Shown: positions 9,701-18,366 of the stretch, piece after piece
Position numbering within the stretch: position 1 is the first letter of the stretch
Layout of the letters: each line of letters opens with the position of its first letter
Assembly (NCBI GenBank): GCA_028287765.1
Contig: JAQBPA010000137.1
Coordinates: 1-40,931 of the forward strand
Length of the DNA stretch: 40,931 nt
Origin: Bacteriovoracaceae bacterium
GTDB lineage: Bacteria; Bdellovibrionota; UBA2394
Reading direction: 5' to 3'
Notes under the pieces: generated by a model
What the model was told of the DNA's origin: nothing
What the model saw: the letters and a program-made list of their open reading frames with translations, nothing else
Databases searched by the model: none
Program-made: the position numbers and the translations under genes

Positions 9701-10776
9701 CGTTTTTCAAAATGAATTTGAGATTCAACGATATATTTGAGTTTACCCGCGGCTTTCAGCGCCGAAACTTGCTTTTCTGTCTCACTATCCTTAAATGCCC
9801 AGTCCTCTTGCCAATCTCCCGAAAGGTTTCGGTAATTAAAAATATAAACGGGCGTCTTCCCTTTTAAAAGTTCCGCCATCTTTTCAGGGGTTCGATCTTT
9901 TGAGAGACTTCGAGCGGCTTCAGCCGGAAGTTCTTTAGGTTTAAAATTCTCTCCGTTTTTACCCATTTGATCTTGGTCTGCCCCGTTAGAAAATTTTAAT
10001 ACCTTGGAATCCATGACCACCTGATCTTCAGTTCGCTGAAAAACTTGATTCAATTGCGAAATCACATAAAACCAAGGCGGCTGCCCCAAGCGGACATCGC
10101 TCAAATCGAGGTGAAGAGAATTCACTTCATTTTTTTTGTTCGACGGAAGCTCCTTCGTATAAAAATGGAGGCCGCTAAATTGCAATTTGGGATTGGCATC
10201 GATTTCTACATCCGCTCGAGCAAGCTGAACTTGATGCACCGTCGGATCATTCTTGATTAACTTAGGATCCAAAGGATGTGTCTTCTCATTTTCAGGATTA
10301 TTAATATCTAATTTGGCCGATAAAAAATTCGGGTAAATCGTAAGTTTACCATCCACTCCAAGCTCAAAATTCTTTAATAACTGCGAACAATATTTATCAA
10401 AGAACGCGTTTGCTTCTTCCTCATCCCCCAAAATGGAAATGAGCCAAGCCATCAATGGCTCGCGGTTCTTTTCGCAAACCATTTGAAGGACAGGCTTTGA
10501 AATAGAAAAATCTGTCACGATCGGATGACTCGGATCATTCATCGCGCGAAGTTGTTCTTCAAACGGCTTTGTAAGTTCCGGCCTCTCTTTGCCTAAAATA
10601 ATCGGCGTGAGTTTATTTTTGGTCGCGAGGGGTGGAGCTGTGAGAATAACCGATTGGCTAAGATCGAGGGTCGGCGCACTTAAAGTCTGCGGATTTTCTT
10701 GCGAATAGAGAAAATTTGTTCCCATCAAAAAAGCGAAAAGAATCCCAAGAAAAAACAATTTTAAACTCTCTAACAT
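6733..10776 (-). CDS. Very large secreted/periplasmic protein of unknown function
   Basis: The protein has about 1347 residues from the ATG at 10776. The first 25 residues form a signal peptide (MLESLKLFFLGILFAFLMG, then NFLYSQ), so it acts in the periplasm or at the outer membrane. I prefer this start to the TTG 21 bases upstream, which has no ribosome binding site and would place seven extra residues before the signal. The rest is long, mostly predicted beta strand with short helical linkers and many strands of the type LKISGNIELP or FSGLHFYTKEL, and has no recognisable catalytic motif. That texture recalls AsmA/TamB-like or other long periplasmic beta proteins, but I cannot assign a family. 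The last ~25 residues are polar and probably disordered. It follows the histidine kinase gene by about 145 bases on the same strand. Confidence 0.75.
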   Translation of the reverse strand: MLESLKLFFLGILFAFLMGTNFLYSQENPQTLSAPTLDLSQSVILTAPPLATKNKLTPIILGKERPELTKPFEEQLRAMNDPSHPIVTDFSISKPVLQMVCEKNREPLMAWLISILGDEEEANAFFDKYCSQLLKNFELGVDGKLTIYPNFLSAKLDINNPENEKTHPLDPKLIKNDPTVHQVQLARADVEIDANPKLQFSGLHFYTKELPSNKKNEVNSLHLDLSDVRLGQPPWFYVISQLNQVFQRTEDQVVMDSKVLKFSNGADQDQMGKNGENFKPKELPAEAARSLSKDRTPEKMAELLKGKTPVYIFNYRNLSGDWQEDWAFKDSETEKQVSALKAAGKLKYIVESQIHFEKRPAPFHFEESWFGSGLPQNYLAINTVEDVTRQVFTPEMWNTVTDIFRNSPSLQKIVHEAESDFNSTIIPHLREKKITVSVLGEQTADGKVVTHYELDHAAFETNAIAFKTKGKLVYAAELSLPLAIKSAEIAFEKPFIISASMKLDQMIPVEGKVFFVDPQKFNRVSLGVSGTLYDQLFEKVTSVDFGQAPLKISGNIELPDKAFHAAIPITWHKYGADIDENNLSISLDPLKDAQIQNVKIVWPGLESTPLRENQFVEDLPNFLSAAVKNSAAKKTLNDLTKAASAMIYQTLVSETKTLTDPKNKNHILNIDTLKTSKNGIAASLIIHSVSLSPEGLQCEVVDKLAESEKTLMDPKALMRLSSDRAALAKAPAIQSWACTLRLPKSISFEFKDLKTNAGSISHARGNFRTIKSDPIKVRIKLVKNPVTGTLWLVPEQMDIENILRNYDLVVQPTPDAKITGGFLASVAGAAQAITTRTYSDALQSEKIDGAASALIKGWKDNIPDIGDLITNELFFEIPKDIVQDHYQILSSSSPIVPDPQTSKDLSGSALQLPVIQKQARDKIVKFVHEFLHGPEPVKKNTEPSVDDTENTTNPSFISAETWKSILRDRLYRLSNDSAVVVNPLLFDLVQDQFDRLTDELNEMFRSTLAPKIRPVTSSVDLKDTTLILPTTKSVCLIEGPRKNNSGLEDAYRILLSDQENLAPVIKIPANKLPKDSTAPGSKSLISLALGYGYIMNGLQENQEKIRAIVEGTLKYEEDPTTHIQKRRSLINEKFKVEYARSHFEVQKGEPVLVIDTRMSEPFIFFRRVLPIIGNAMDWMLSPLLKVDTKNVQISISPTHEYITFTEGKPAKGVLPLVEGSMIVKSDNVHLSRRFEIQKGTFSKPVFKTLATHFVLKGAAKALSENPLNISMNTSFESDSVQYQGVSIRFDKNWVVLDIDPKLDPELLKPFSVAFKFDNSGTLNESKEVDPKKLASSGSKIPANEEPR

Positions 10777-10920
10777 CCCAATACATATAGAGAGCAAGTT
10801 CCGTGCCAGGGGTAACTATACTAAGCTACTGGAAACATTGATTATTCTTGAATAATGACTTGGCTAAACTGAGACAATCGCGGAATCAGGAATCGGAATG
10901 TCCCAATTTCTGGCTCATCA

Positions 10921-12327
10921 TCAGCCAACGAGTCTCACCACATTTTCATGCACTCGCGGAAGTTCAATCGTGAAAGTACTTCCACATCCAAGTCCATCGC
11001 TTTCAGCAAAGAGCCGACCTTCATGTAGCTCAGTCAAAGACCTTGCGATCGAAAGACCTAGCCCCGTCGAGGGCTCCCCGTCGGTGGGCGCTTTCGCTCT
11101 AAAAAACGGCACGAAAATTTTTTCCATCTCGAGTGGCTCAAGTCCGAGTCCGTCATCTTTCACTTTAATTCTTACCCAGCTTTGATCAGCTTCGGCGCTG
11201 ATCCATATATGGCCCCCAATGGGAGAATATTTGATCGCGTTGGTAATGAGATTATCTAAAATTTGGCAAAATTTTATCTCATCGACCTCTACCAGCAAAT
11301 ACGAAAGTACGGGTGAAATTTTTAAAGTCTGTTTCTTTTGCTTAAGTTTGGCTTCATAGTGCACCACCACCCCAGGAATACATTTCTTAAGAAATAGTTT
11401 TTCTTTATTGAGTTTGAAGCTCCCGTCTCGAAGTGAGGCTTCTTGAAGAAGATCTTCGACGAGAGCACTCATTCGATCAGCTCCACTTTTTATCAAGTCG
11501 ATCGTTTCTTTATTTTCTGGCGAGAGATTTTGTTCCTGTGAAAGAAGCTCTGAAAACATTCCAATTTGCCGGAGTGGACTGCGAAGATCATGGGCTGCAA
11601 TGGTCAGAAATTGATCTCGAACTCGACTGGATTCTTTTAACGATCGATTGGACGCCCCGAGTTCGTGAAGCGAAACAGATAATTGATTTTCGACTTTTCG
11701 TCTGCGCTGAATTTCCCTTCGAAGCGTAAAAAAGATCCAGGAGAAAATAAAAATATCTAAGAAAGTTCCTCCAACAATTGCTCTTTCGCTAAATAAAGTG
11801 ATCTGTTCATTTTCGTGCCGACGGCCCACAAGCAAACCTTCGAGACGAGTTTCAAGTTGTCGAATTTTATTTTCTATCTCTTTCGAAATTAATGTCTGCG
11901 TATTTTCCGAGGCTAGTGCAAGCGCAGGCAAAAGCCCCCGATACTGTCTCGCCTCGACTTGACCATGTAAAAGGCGCATATTTCTTTCTAACAAACTCTC
12001 AATCGAGTTGAGAGTTTCTGAGTCGGCTGCAAAGATAGGTAAATCATTTCTAATTTTCGATAACTTAAGCTCCGCTTTTTTTTCTGAATCTAAAAACGGC
12101 TGGAGATCTTCTACTTTGCCTGTGATCAAATAATTTTTAGCGGAATATTCGGCATTTCGAATATCTAGTGAGAAACGCTTAAGAACTATTGTGCCCTCAC
12201 GAATTAACCTTCGTTCTTGAACGACGTTATTAGCGCGAAAGGTGGAGACAACATCAATGATATCACTGGCAATAAGAATTCCGATGGCTCCAAGAAACCA
12301 ATAGAGTGGATGCTTTAGAAAACCCAT
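10921..12327 (-). CDS. Membrane sensor histidine kinase with CHASE3-like sensor
   Basis: The protein has 468 residues. Transmembrane helices lie at about 8-24 and 183-202. Between them is a helical periplasmic region with the CHASE3-like signature RNAEYSAKNYLITG (residues 57-70). A short coiled coil leads to the HisKA dimerisation domain with phosphoacceptor H246 in AAHDLRSPL. The HATPase has the N box DNLITNAIKYS (N363), G1 DDGLGL (391-396), an F box near FVPFFR, and G2 TGLGLSIA. All elements for activity are present, so this should autophosphorylate. No response regulator gene is adjacent, so it is an orphan kinase here. The ATG at 12327 has AAGGAG about ten bases upstream. The signal sensed is unknown. 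Confidence 0.92.
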   Translation of the reverse strand: MGFLKHPLYWFLGAIGILIASDIIDVVSTFRANNVVQERRLIREGTIVLKRFSLDIRNAEYSAKNYLITGKVEDLQPFLDSEKKAELKLSKIRNDLPIFAADSETLNSIESLLERNMRLLHGQVEARQYRGLLPALALASENTQTLISKEIENKIRQLETRLEGLLVGRRHENEQITLFSERAIVGGTFLDIFIFSWIFFTLRREIQRRRKVENQLSVSLHELGASNRSLKESSRVRDQFLTIAAHDLRSPLRQIGMFSELLSQEQNLSPENKETIDLIKSGADRMSALVEDLLQEASLRDGSFKLNKEKLFLKKCIPGVVVHYEAKLKQKKQTLKISPVLSYLLVEVDEIKFCQILDNLITNAIKYSPIGGHIWISAEADQSWVRIKVKDDGLGLEPLEMEKIFVPFFRAKAPTDGEPSTGLGLSIARSLTELHEGRLFAESDGLGCGSTFTIELPRVHENVVRLVG

Positions 12328-12415
12328 AAGTGGTCACTCCTTATTAGGGTATCCTCCAAAGCTTTTGTCGAGTCAACCCGTTCTAAAAATTCAATTTTAG
12401 TTGGTTGCAAGCCCC

Positions 12416-13777
12416 TCACTGGGCTGGTCGTAGGGTGGGGCCGATATAATGCGAATGGATTTCACCTTCGTGACCTGAGTCATGCGTGAAATGAGCTCCA
12501 TACCAAAGAACCACATGCGTTGCTGAAACCGATTCATCGTTCACATAATTATCGAGGCCAGCTTCCGTAGAACCATTGCTCATACCGTCATCGATTTCTC
12601 CGGAAGAATGATGAAGAACCCAAACGTCTCCTTTTGCATAAGGATCGTCGAGAGCGGGTTCATCCATTTTTCCCGGCTCAAGAATATAAGCACGTTTTGT
12701 TGTCGGATTAAAAATTTTCCAGAGTCTGTGATCTTTATTTCTAAATTGTTTGACTTCTTTTGTAATCGGATTCCAATTCTGCCCATCAAAAACTTCGACA
12801 GAATTATTATTCGCTTCGTCGATTCCCATATCTAGCCGCCAATAGGCATGGTGATGATGCACTTTACAGACGCATGAGTTTTCAACAGACGAGAATCCAA
12901 AATCAGGAATAATTGTTCCGTCTGTATAAAATCTAAATCGACTCGCGTATCGATACCAACCAGCCTGCATTTGACTCACGACTGTCGTTTCACTTCCTTC
13001 CGTATAAATCGCAACACCTCTAAAATTTCCTTCGTCCGATCCGGATTCCATAATGGTCTGCGGACGAGTCTTCGTAAATCGAATGCCAGGAGCGGCGTCA
13101 TCACCGTCAGCCTTAAACATCCCCTCTTGATATTGCCAATCTCGGTACGGTCCACAGGCATCTCCATCATATTTTACATTCAAAATGGGAACATGCATTT
13201 CAGCAGCAACGAGTTTTCCACGATAAAAAATATTTTGAATATCGATTCCCGATCCGTTGGGCCCCGCTGAAGCCGAAGGGCGTTTGACCAAAAAATTCCA
13301 GACCACTTGTTGGTGTGCATCTTTAATCGTCACTTGCGCTTCACCGGCAATTCCTTTTTCAGATGTGTCCTGGCCGGCATCTTTATATCCGCAAAAGGTA
13401 CTCGTCGCGATCGATGTGGGAGGTGCGCCCTTCGCAAAATGGATGACGGATTTATCACGCATATTCACGCCCACGATCTCGTGAACAAAACCTTCGTGTT
13501 TGGGCCTGAGTCCAATGGGAATAATCCGATCTCCATTTTTAGCCGTAATATAAGCGGGCATCGCGCGATAAGGAGTGTACGGAAGATTCGTGCTTATCGA
13601 ACGAGTGTCACGAGAAATATAGCGAACGGCTTTTAAAAATTCTTTATCTGCTGGAGCAAGAAGATTGGGATCCGAAGGGGTTTCAACAGATTCTATCGAT
13701 TCAAGATCAATAGATAATTCTTCTGCAAATACCCACGCAGAATTCAAAAACAAAATCGAAAATATGAAGTACTTCAA
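12416..13777 (-). CDS. Short secreted copper amine oxidase-like protein with altered active site
   Basis: The protein has 453 residues with a signal peptide (about 1-18, ending AWVFA). The start is a TTG with GGGGAG seven bases upstream. The remaining sequence follows the catalytic domain of copper amine oxidases. AAEMHVPI (191-198) matches the AEM.VPY segment, and AGWYRYASRFRFYTDGTI (272-289) matches the cofactor region. HHHHAYWRLDMGID (307-320) matches the copper HxH plus RLDM block, and VVLWYGAHFTH (422-432) matches the third copper histidine. The tyrosine that becomes topaquinone in the family is kept (Y275), but its Asn-Tyr-Asp/Glu setting is replaced by W-Y-R. The position of the catalytic-base Asp reads YQEG near 216-219. 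The usual N-terminal N2/N3 domains are missing, as true enzymes are about 640 residues or more. It probably still binds copper; amine oxidase activity is doubtful. Confidence 0.75.
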   Translation of the reverse strand: MKYFIFSILFLNSAWVFAEELSIDLESIESVETPSDPNLLAPADKEFLKAVRYISRDTRSISTNLPYTPYRAMPAYITAKNGDRIIPIGLRPKHEGFVHEIVGVNMRDKSVIHFAKGAPPTSIATSTFCGYKDAGQDTSEKGIAGEAQVTIKDAHQQVVWNFLVKRPSASAGPNGSGIDIQNIFYRGKLVAAEMHVPILNVKYDGDACGPYRDWQYQEGMFKADGDDAAPGIRFTKTRPQTIMESGSDEGNFRGVAIYTEGSETTVVSQMQAGWYRYASRFRFYTDGTIIPDFGFSSVENSCVCKVHHHHAYWRLDMGIDEANNNSVEVFDGQNWNPITKEVKQFRNKDHRLWKIFNPTTKRAYILEPGKMDEPALDDPYAKGDVWVLHHSSGEIDDGMSNGSTEAGLDNYVNDESVSATHVVLWYGAHFTHDSGHEGEIHSHYIGPTLRPAQ

Positions 13778-13844
13778 TTTACTCCCCCCAAGTTTTCAAA
13801 TTTAACTTACAGTCCGTAACTTAGGCAATAAAACAAAATCTAAA

Positions 13845-15692
13845 TCAAAACGGATTTTTAATTCCATTCGATGGGTTTTTAAGTGCAGGGATACTAGCCA
13901 CTCCACTTTGAGCTCTTTTGGTTAAAGTCTGCTCTAGCTTTCCCGCCTCTTCCCGATACTGATTAGCTTTATCCATCGCCTGTTCGACATTTCTTTTGGT
14001 GCCCAACCGAAGGTCACTCAGATTTTTGTTCGCCTGATCCTTATAAACCGAAACTCTTTTTTCAAGTTCGAGATGAAGTTTCTCTTGAAAACTTTCTATT
14101 TTTTTTTGCAAAGCGGATTGAATGGCCGCATGAAGAAGTTCATCCAAATCACTTTTCACATGATACTGAAGACCCTTCTCATCTGAAATCATTTCTATAT
14201 CGACGTGAAAATATTTCGTACTCGAAAGAACGTCTTTCATTGCAGAAACGAGCAGCCCTGCTTGTGGAAGTTCTGAAAAATCCCATGAAATATTTTTAAA
14301 AAAGATCTCACTCACCCACTTCATGGCTTCTCCATCAAAGTGAAGTTTGCTTTCTGCATTTATCGACCCCTGCGAAAACTTAATCGGAAAAATCTTTGGA
14401 ATTCCTAACGGCCAAGCCTCGGCTTTTAACTGATCGACTTCCATATGAAGATCATCCTTAGGAATCTTTTTTGTATAATCCCAAAATGACGCAAAACTCG
14501 CCGAGCCAAGTGGGGCATTCTCAAAACTTCCCTTAAGTTCAAGGCTTGAAGGCTTGCCATAAAGAAACGGCGCCGAATTTATATCTTTCATTTTAATCGT
14601 GTAAGCCGCTTGGCTCGACTTCACATTAAATTCTGAATTTTCTAAAACAAAACGGGGCTGCGCTTTCTCATCAATAAAAATAATATCACGACCGATTTGT
14701 CTTTTTTTAACTTCTACAAATTCACCGTCCTCCGTATTTAAAACTAAAGATTTCTGAAGGAGTGAATGATATTGTATAACCTTCTCAGCTAGATCGATCC
14801 CAGGAGAGCCGAAAACAATTTTCGAAAGATTACCGATATCAAATTCATCGAGGCTAACCCTACTTTTGGCGGCGGCAAAATCGAGTTCAAGAGCATTGGT
14901 AGCCACAGAAAGATCGCCTTCCGCTTTTCGAATATCGGACGACGCATCGCCGAAAAGACTTTCGGCTTTTCTTTGTTCAGCTTGAAAAAATTCGTAAGTT
15001 TTTTTGATCGTCTCCACCGCCTCTGAAACAACTTTGGGATCATTGACGGTGTTTTTTGCAAGATTTCTCGCTTCGTTTATTCGTTCGTCGTAATCACTGA
15101 CGCCTCGAAGCTCGCTCATTCTTCTCGATAAATCGCCGCGGTACTGTTCCATATTTGAAATGGATGTTTTGAAGACATCGATAGATTTTAAATTCAGAGC
15201 GTTAACCATTTCAATCGGATCGGATGGAATTTCAAAATCTAAAAATTTGTTAAACGGAAGATTAACAAATTCTGCTTTAATTTTGTCGATCGCATTCCCC
15301 ATTTTTTCGGAAACCCAAGATGAAGATTTTTTGGGCAAAGAAAGTTTGCCAGACTTTCCACGTGGCGTTCCAAACGAAATACCTTTGATTGAAAACTCAT
15401 CCACAAAAAGCGTTTTTTTGAGCAGAGGAAGCGCTTTGAAACCAATGAAGACGCCTTCCAACTCGACGATATTCTTAAACTCGTCGTCACGAGAAGCAAC
15501 TTCGAGTTTTTTGATCTCGAGACTCCAATTCTTAAACGAAACTTTTAAATTAGAGATGTCCGTTTTTGTAAGTGTGATTTGTGAAATTTTTTCTTCGAGC
15601 GCGGTCGTGAGTAACGTGTCGATTTTAAAAAAAGCTACGCCCCCCACGATTGTCAGGAATAAAAGCCCAGCAATAAAGAATTTAATCCGCAT
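13845..15692 (-). CDS. TIGR03545 family protein, AsmA-like N-terminus
   Basis: This 615-residue protein is membrane-anchored by one N-terminal helix (about residues 5-23) and otherwise periplasmic. The first ~130 residues have the AsmA-like pattern of an anchor followed by strands such as LKVSFKNWSLEIKKLEV and LFVDEFSIKGISFG. The middle (about 185-260) and the C-terminus (about 520-600) are charged coiled coils. The order and the downstream partner match my recollection of the uncharacterised family TIGR03545, which is normally found beside TIGR03546. The start ATG lies 2 bases after the stop of that partner, so the two are co-transcribed and probably work together. No catalytic residues are visible; a role in envelope lipid or protein handling is only a guess. 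Confidence 0.7.
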   Translation of the reverse strand: MRIKFFIAGLLFLTIVGGVAFFKIDTLLTTALEEKISQITLTKTDISNLKVSFKNWSLEIKKLEVASRDDEFKNIVELEGVFIGFKALPLLKKTLFVDEFSIKGISFGTPRGKSGKLSLPKKSSSWVSEKMGNAIDKIKAEFVNLPFNKFLDFEIPSDPIEMVNALNLKSIDVFKTSISNMEQYRGDLSRRMSELRGVSDYDERINEARNLAKNTVNDPKVVSEAVETIKKTYEFFQAEQRKAESLFGDASSDIRKAEGDLSVATNALELDFAAAKSRVSLDEFDIGNLSKIVFGSPGIDLAEKVIQYHSLLQKSLVLNTEDGEFVEVKKRQIGRDIIFIDEKAQPRFVLENSEFNVKSSQAAYTIKMKDINSAPFLYGKPSSLELKGSFENAPLGSASFASFWDYTKKIPKDDLHMEVDQLKAEAWPLGIPKIFPIKFSQGSINAESKLHFDGEAMKWVSEIFFKNISWDFSELPQAGLLVSAMKDVLSSTKYFHVDIEMISDEKGLQYHVKSDLDELLHAAIQSALQKKIESFQEKLHLELEKRVSVYKDQANKNLSDLRLGTKRNVEQAMDKANQYREEAGKLEQTLTKRAQSGVASIPALKNPSNGIKNPF

Positions 15693-15694
15693 CC

Positions 15695-16150
15695 TTATGC
15701 GTTCCCCTCAGGAAATTGTTGAGGCGCCAGCGGCTTCGACTGCCGAAATTTTACAATCAAAATGAATAGGGGAAAAAACAAAGCGAGGCTTAAAAAGAAA
15801 GACCCCGTCATCACGGTATTATTAAATCTGAAAAAGGGAACGACAGGGCCCGTGGTCATAAAAATCCAAAACGAGCGAAGTGCTGTCATATCAACTAAAA
15901 GGAGGTAGCCAAACCAATCGAAAAAAGGCCGCAAAAGAAAACTTAAAACTGAAAAAAGACCAAGGCTTAAAAAAAACATCAAAAAATTTATACGAAACAA
16001 ACAAACCACTAAAAGGCTGATGAGATTATGCAAACTCAATAGCGGCGTTAGACCCACCATCATTCCAAAGCTAATCCCCCATGCAAGCTGGTTCGGCTTT
16101 ACCTCAGAGTTGAAAAGTTTTACAATTTTGTGAATCGATTTGAGAGGCAT
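15695..16150 (-). CDS. TIGR03546/DUF2062-like membrane protein
   Basis: The protein has 151 residues with four or five hydrophobic helices and begins MPLKSIHKIVKLFNSE. The segment LAWGISFGMMVGLTPLLSLHNL is the DUF2062-like signature of a glycine-rich helix ending in T/P. I recall that TIGR03546 proteins have this form and sit next to TIGR03545, as here with a 2-base gap. It is an inner-membrane protein of unknown function. The ATG lies in the middle of a perfect 12-base palindrome (16144-16155) that also supplies the GAGG just before it, an unusually tight arrangement. It follows the DUF255 gene by 30 bases. Confidence 0.75.
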   Translation of the reverse strand: MPLKSIHKIVKLFNSEVKPNQLAWGISFGMMVGLTPLLSLHNLISLLVVCLFRINFLMFFLSLGLFSVLSFLLRPFFDWFGYLLLVDMTALRSFWIFMTTGPVVPFFRFNNTVMTGSFFLSLALFFPLFILIVKFRQSKPLAPQQFPEGNA

Positions 16151-16180
16151 GCCTCATTAAGAGTAAATGGCAGTACTCAT

Positions 16181-18181
16181 TTAAAGCAAACTGAATTCAG
16201 CCACTTCCTGACAAGCACCAGATTCACAAAGATAGAGCTTTGGGGCACTGCTCCATTTGGCCTGAAATAAAGAAATATTTTCGAGATTCACTTTTTCTTT
16301 CCAAATAAATATATGCCCTCGCGGAACGTATTTCTTGCTTATCGCCAACTCACGCTCGGACTCTGGAGAAGTCGCCACGATCATTCGAGAGCCCCGAACA
16401 AACTCATCAACCACCAAAGCCAATCGATGAAAACCTCCCGGAGATTCGAGAGCAGAGCCAAGAATACTCTGAATAGATTTTTTGAGCGGCTCTCGCCATT
16501 TTGAATCTCCCGTCAGCTCAAAAAGTCGATTGAGAACAGAAAGTGCCAAATGAAAAGGTGCCGGCACTGCACCGTCAAAGATTTCTTTACTACGGATTAA
16601 AAGATCGGCCTGATTTTTTTGCGTCGTCCAAAACCCACCAAATTCTGGGTCGTAAAAATTAGCCAATAAAATTTCTGCGAGCTTTGTGGCTTGATCAAAA
16701 TATTTTCGATTGAGAGTCACTTCAAAGAGATCCAGCAGCGACTCGGCAAAATAAGCATAATCCTCTAAAAAGCTCTCTATTCCTACCGTACTCTCAAAAC
16801 TCACATGGCTCAGATGCGAGTCTTTAAACGCCGTTCTCCAGATAAAATCTGCTGATCTTTCGGCTGCAGTTAAATAGTTTGGCTCGCCAAGAACTCGCGA
16901 GGCTTTCGCAAAAGCAGTGATCATAAGTCCATTCCAACTCGTGAGAACTTTTCGATCGATCAATGGCCAAATTCTTTGCTTTCGTTCTGCCAACAAAATA
17001 TCTAGTGCTGGCTTCATTTCGGCTCGATCTTCGTCAGAAAGAAGACTCGAGAGATGGGGAATATTTTGACCCTCAAAATTCCCCGCTCGAGTTATATTAT
17101 AAAGTGTTTTAAATTTTATTCCGAGTTCTTGAGGAACTAGTTTGTCGATCTCCGCTTCACTCCAAACATAAAACTTACCTTCGTGATGTTCGCTGTCTGC
17201 ATCTATGGCTGAATAAAATCCTCCGTCTTTGGAAGTCATCTCCCTAAGAACCCAATCAAGCGTGCCCGTGATCACCGATCGATAAGCCGTATTTTCAGTC
17301 ACCTGATAAGTTTCGAGATAAAGCGAAGAGAGAAGCGCGTTGTCGTAGAGCATTTTTTCAAAGTGAGGAACCTGCCATGCCGCATCTGTTGAATACCGAT
17401 GAAAGCCTCCGCCGACATGATCGTAAACGCCGCCCGAAGCCATCTGATTTAAGGAATGAGTAACCATACCGAGCAGCTCGGAATCATTTTTTTCAACTGC
17501 TTCTTTCAAAAGGAATCGAAGACCATCGACATGAAAAAATTTGGGAGCGCCACCAAGTCCGCCACCTTCAGGATCATAAGCTTTCTTTAAATTTAAAAGA
17601 GTCGCTTCGCGAAGTTTATCGTCGATCTGTTCACGAGCATCAAAAAATTGGCCTTGTTGTGCAAGCATTCCAACGAGTTGATCGGTGTTTTTTTTCACCA
17701 AATCAGCCTGGTTATTAAAAATATCCACGACTCTTAAAAGTAAATCCCCAAAGGGAGGTCTGCCGTAGCGAGAATCGGGAGCAAAATAGGTCCCGCAAAA
17801 GAAGGGCTTTAAATCGGGCGTTAAAAAGACGTTCAGTGGCCATCCACCCTGCCCCGTCATCATTTGAAGCGCCGTCATATAGACATGATCGAGATCGGGG
17901 CGTTCTTCTCGATCCACTTTGATGCAGACAAAATGGCGATTCAAAATGTCTGCGATTCGCGGATCCGAAAAACTCTCGCGCTCCATAACGTGACACCAGT
18001 GACAAGACGAGTAGCCAATACTTAAAAAAATAGGTCGCTTTTCATTTCGTGCCCGGAGGAGCGCCTCTCCACTCCACGGATACCAATCAACGGGATTGTC
18101 TTTGTGCTGCTGCAAATAAGGAGACAAAGAAGCTGAAAGTCGGTTGGGCATTTGGCCAAAATTACCAATTTCAGACTTCAT
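16181..18181 (-). CDS. DUF255 thioredoxin-like protein (YyaL/SPATA20 family)
   Basis: The protein has about 666 residues. The N-terminal thioredoxin-like domain has the family hallmarks [24 protein letters not shown], then [16 protein letters not shown] with a CxxC pair, then [14 protein letters not shown] and [14 protein letters not shown]. The rest is an (alpha/alpha)6 barrel-like region of the glycosidase/epimerase type, including [15 protein letters not shown] and [13 protein letters not shown]. Members are widespread and cytoplasmic; the substrate is unproven. Several starts are possible. The longest is a TTG at 18280, but homologues begin shortly before NRL, so I use the ATG at 18181; the ATG at 18151 is equally plausible. 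It is transcribed divergently from the RsmB-like gene at 18367. Confidence 0.88.
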   Translation of the reverse strand: MKSEIGNFGQMPNRLSASLSPYLQQHKDNPVDWYPWSGEALLRARNEKRPIFLSIGYSSCHWCHVMERESFSDPRIADILNRHFVCIKVDREERPDLDHVYMTALQMMTGQGGWPLNVFLTPDLKPFFCGTYFAPDSRYGRPPFGDLLLRVVDIFNNQADLVKKNTDQLVGMLAQQGQFFDAREQIDDKLREATLLNLKKAYDPEGGGLGGAPKFFHVDGLRFLLKEAVEKNDSELLGMVTHSLNQMASGGVYDHVGGGFHRYSTDAAWQVPHFEKMLYDNALLSSLYLETYQVTENTAYRSVITGTLDWVLREMTSKDGGFYSAIDADSEHHEGKFYVWSEAEIDKLVPQELGIKFKTLYNITRAGNFEGQNIPHLSSLLSDEDRAEMKPALDILLAERKQRIWPLIDRKVLTSWNGLMITAFAKASRVLGEPNYLTAAERSADFIWRTAFKDSHLSHVSFESTVGIESFLEDYAYFAESLLDLFEVTLNRKYFDQATKLAEILLANFYDPEFGGFWTTQKNQADLLIRSKEIFDGAVPAPFHLALSVLNRLFELTGDSKWREPLKKSIQSILGSALESPGGFHRLALVVDEFVRGSRMIVATSPESERELAISKKYVPRGHIFIWKEKVNLENISLFQAKWSSAPKLYLCESGACQEVAEFSLL

Positions 18182-18366
18182 GACCAGTACCGAATGGACA
18201 AATTCCCAGTTTCTCCTCTTGATCCTTTCTGTTTCTCTTCCTAACGTTGTTTTAGTTCTCAATTGATAAAAGGGTAACAAATTGGGCTGCTTAATGAGCT
18301 TCGAATGCTCAAGAAAGACGATTCGTTAAGAAAATATTCGTTTCTAAGATAATAAAGAGGGATTCA

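Noticed and set aside
9262-9867. 201-codon open frame on the plus strand.
   Set aside because: It lies antisense within the large secreted protein gene, with no start signal or family features.
10847-10870. ATTATTC/GAATAAT palindrome after the histidine kinase gene as a terminator.
   Set aside because: Two-base loop, A/T-only stem and no T tract; not convincing as a terminator.
15160-15765. 201-codon open frame on the plus strand.
   Set aside because: It is antisense to the TIGR03545-like gene and reads as a shadow of its codons.
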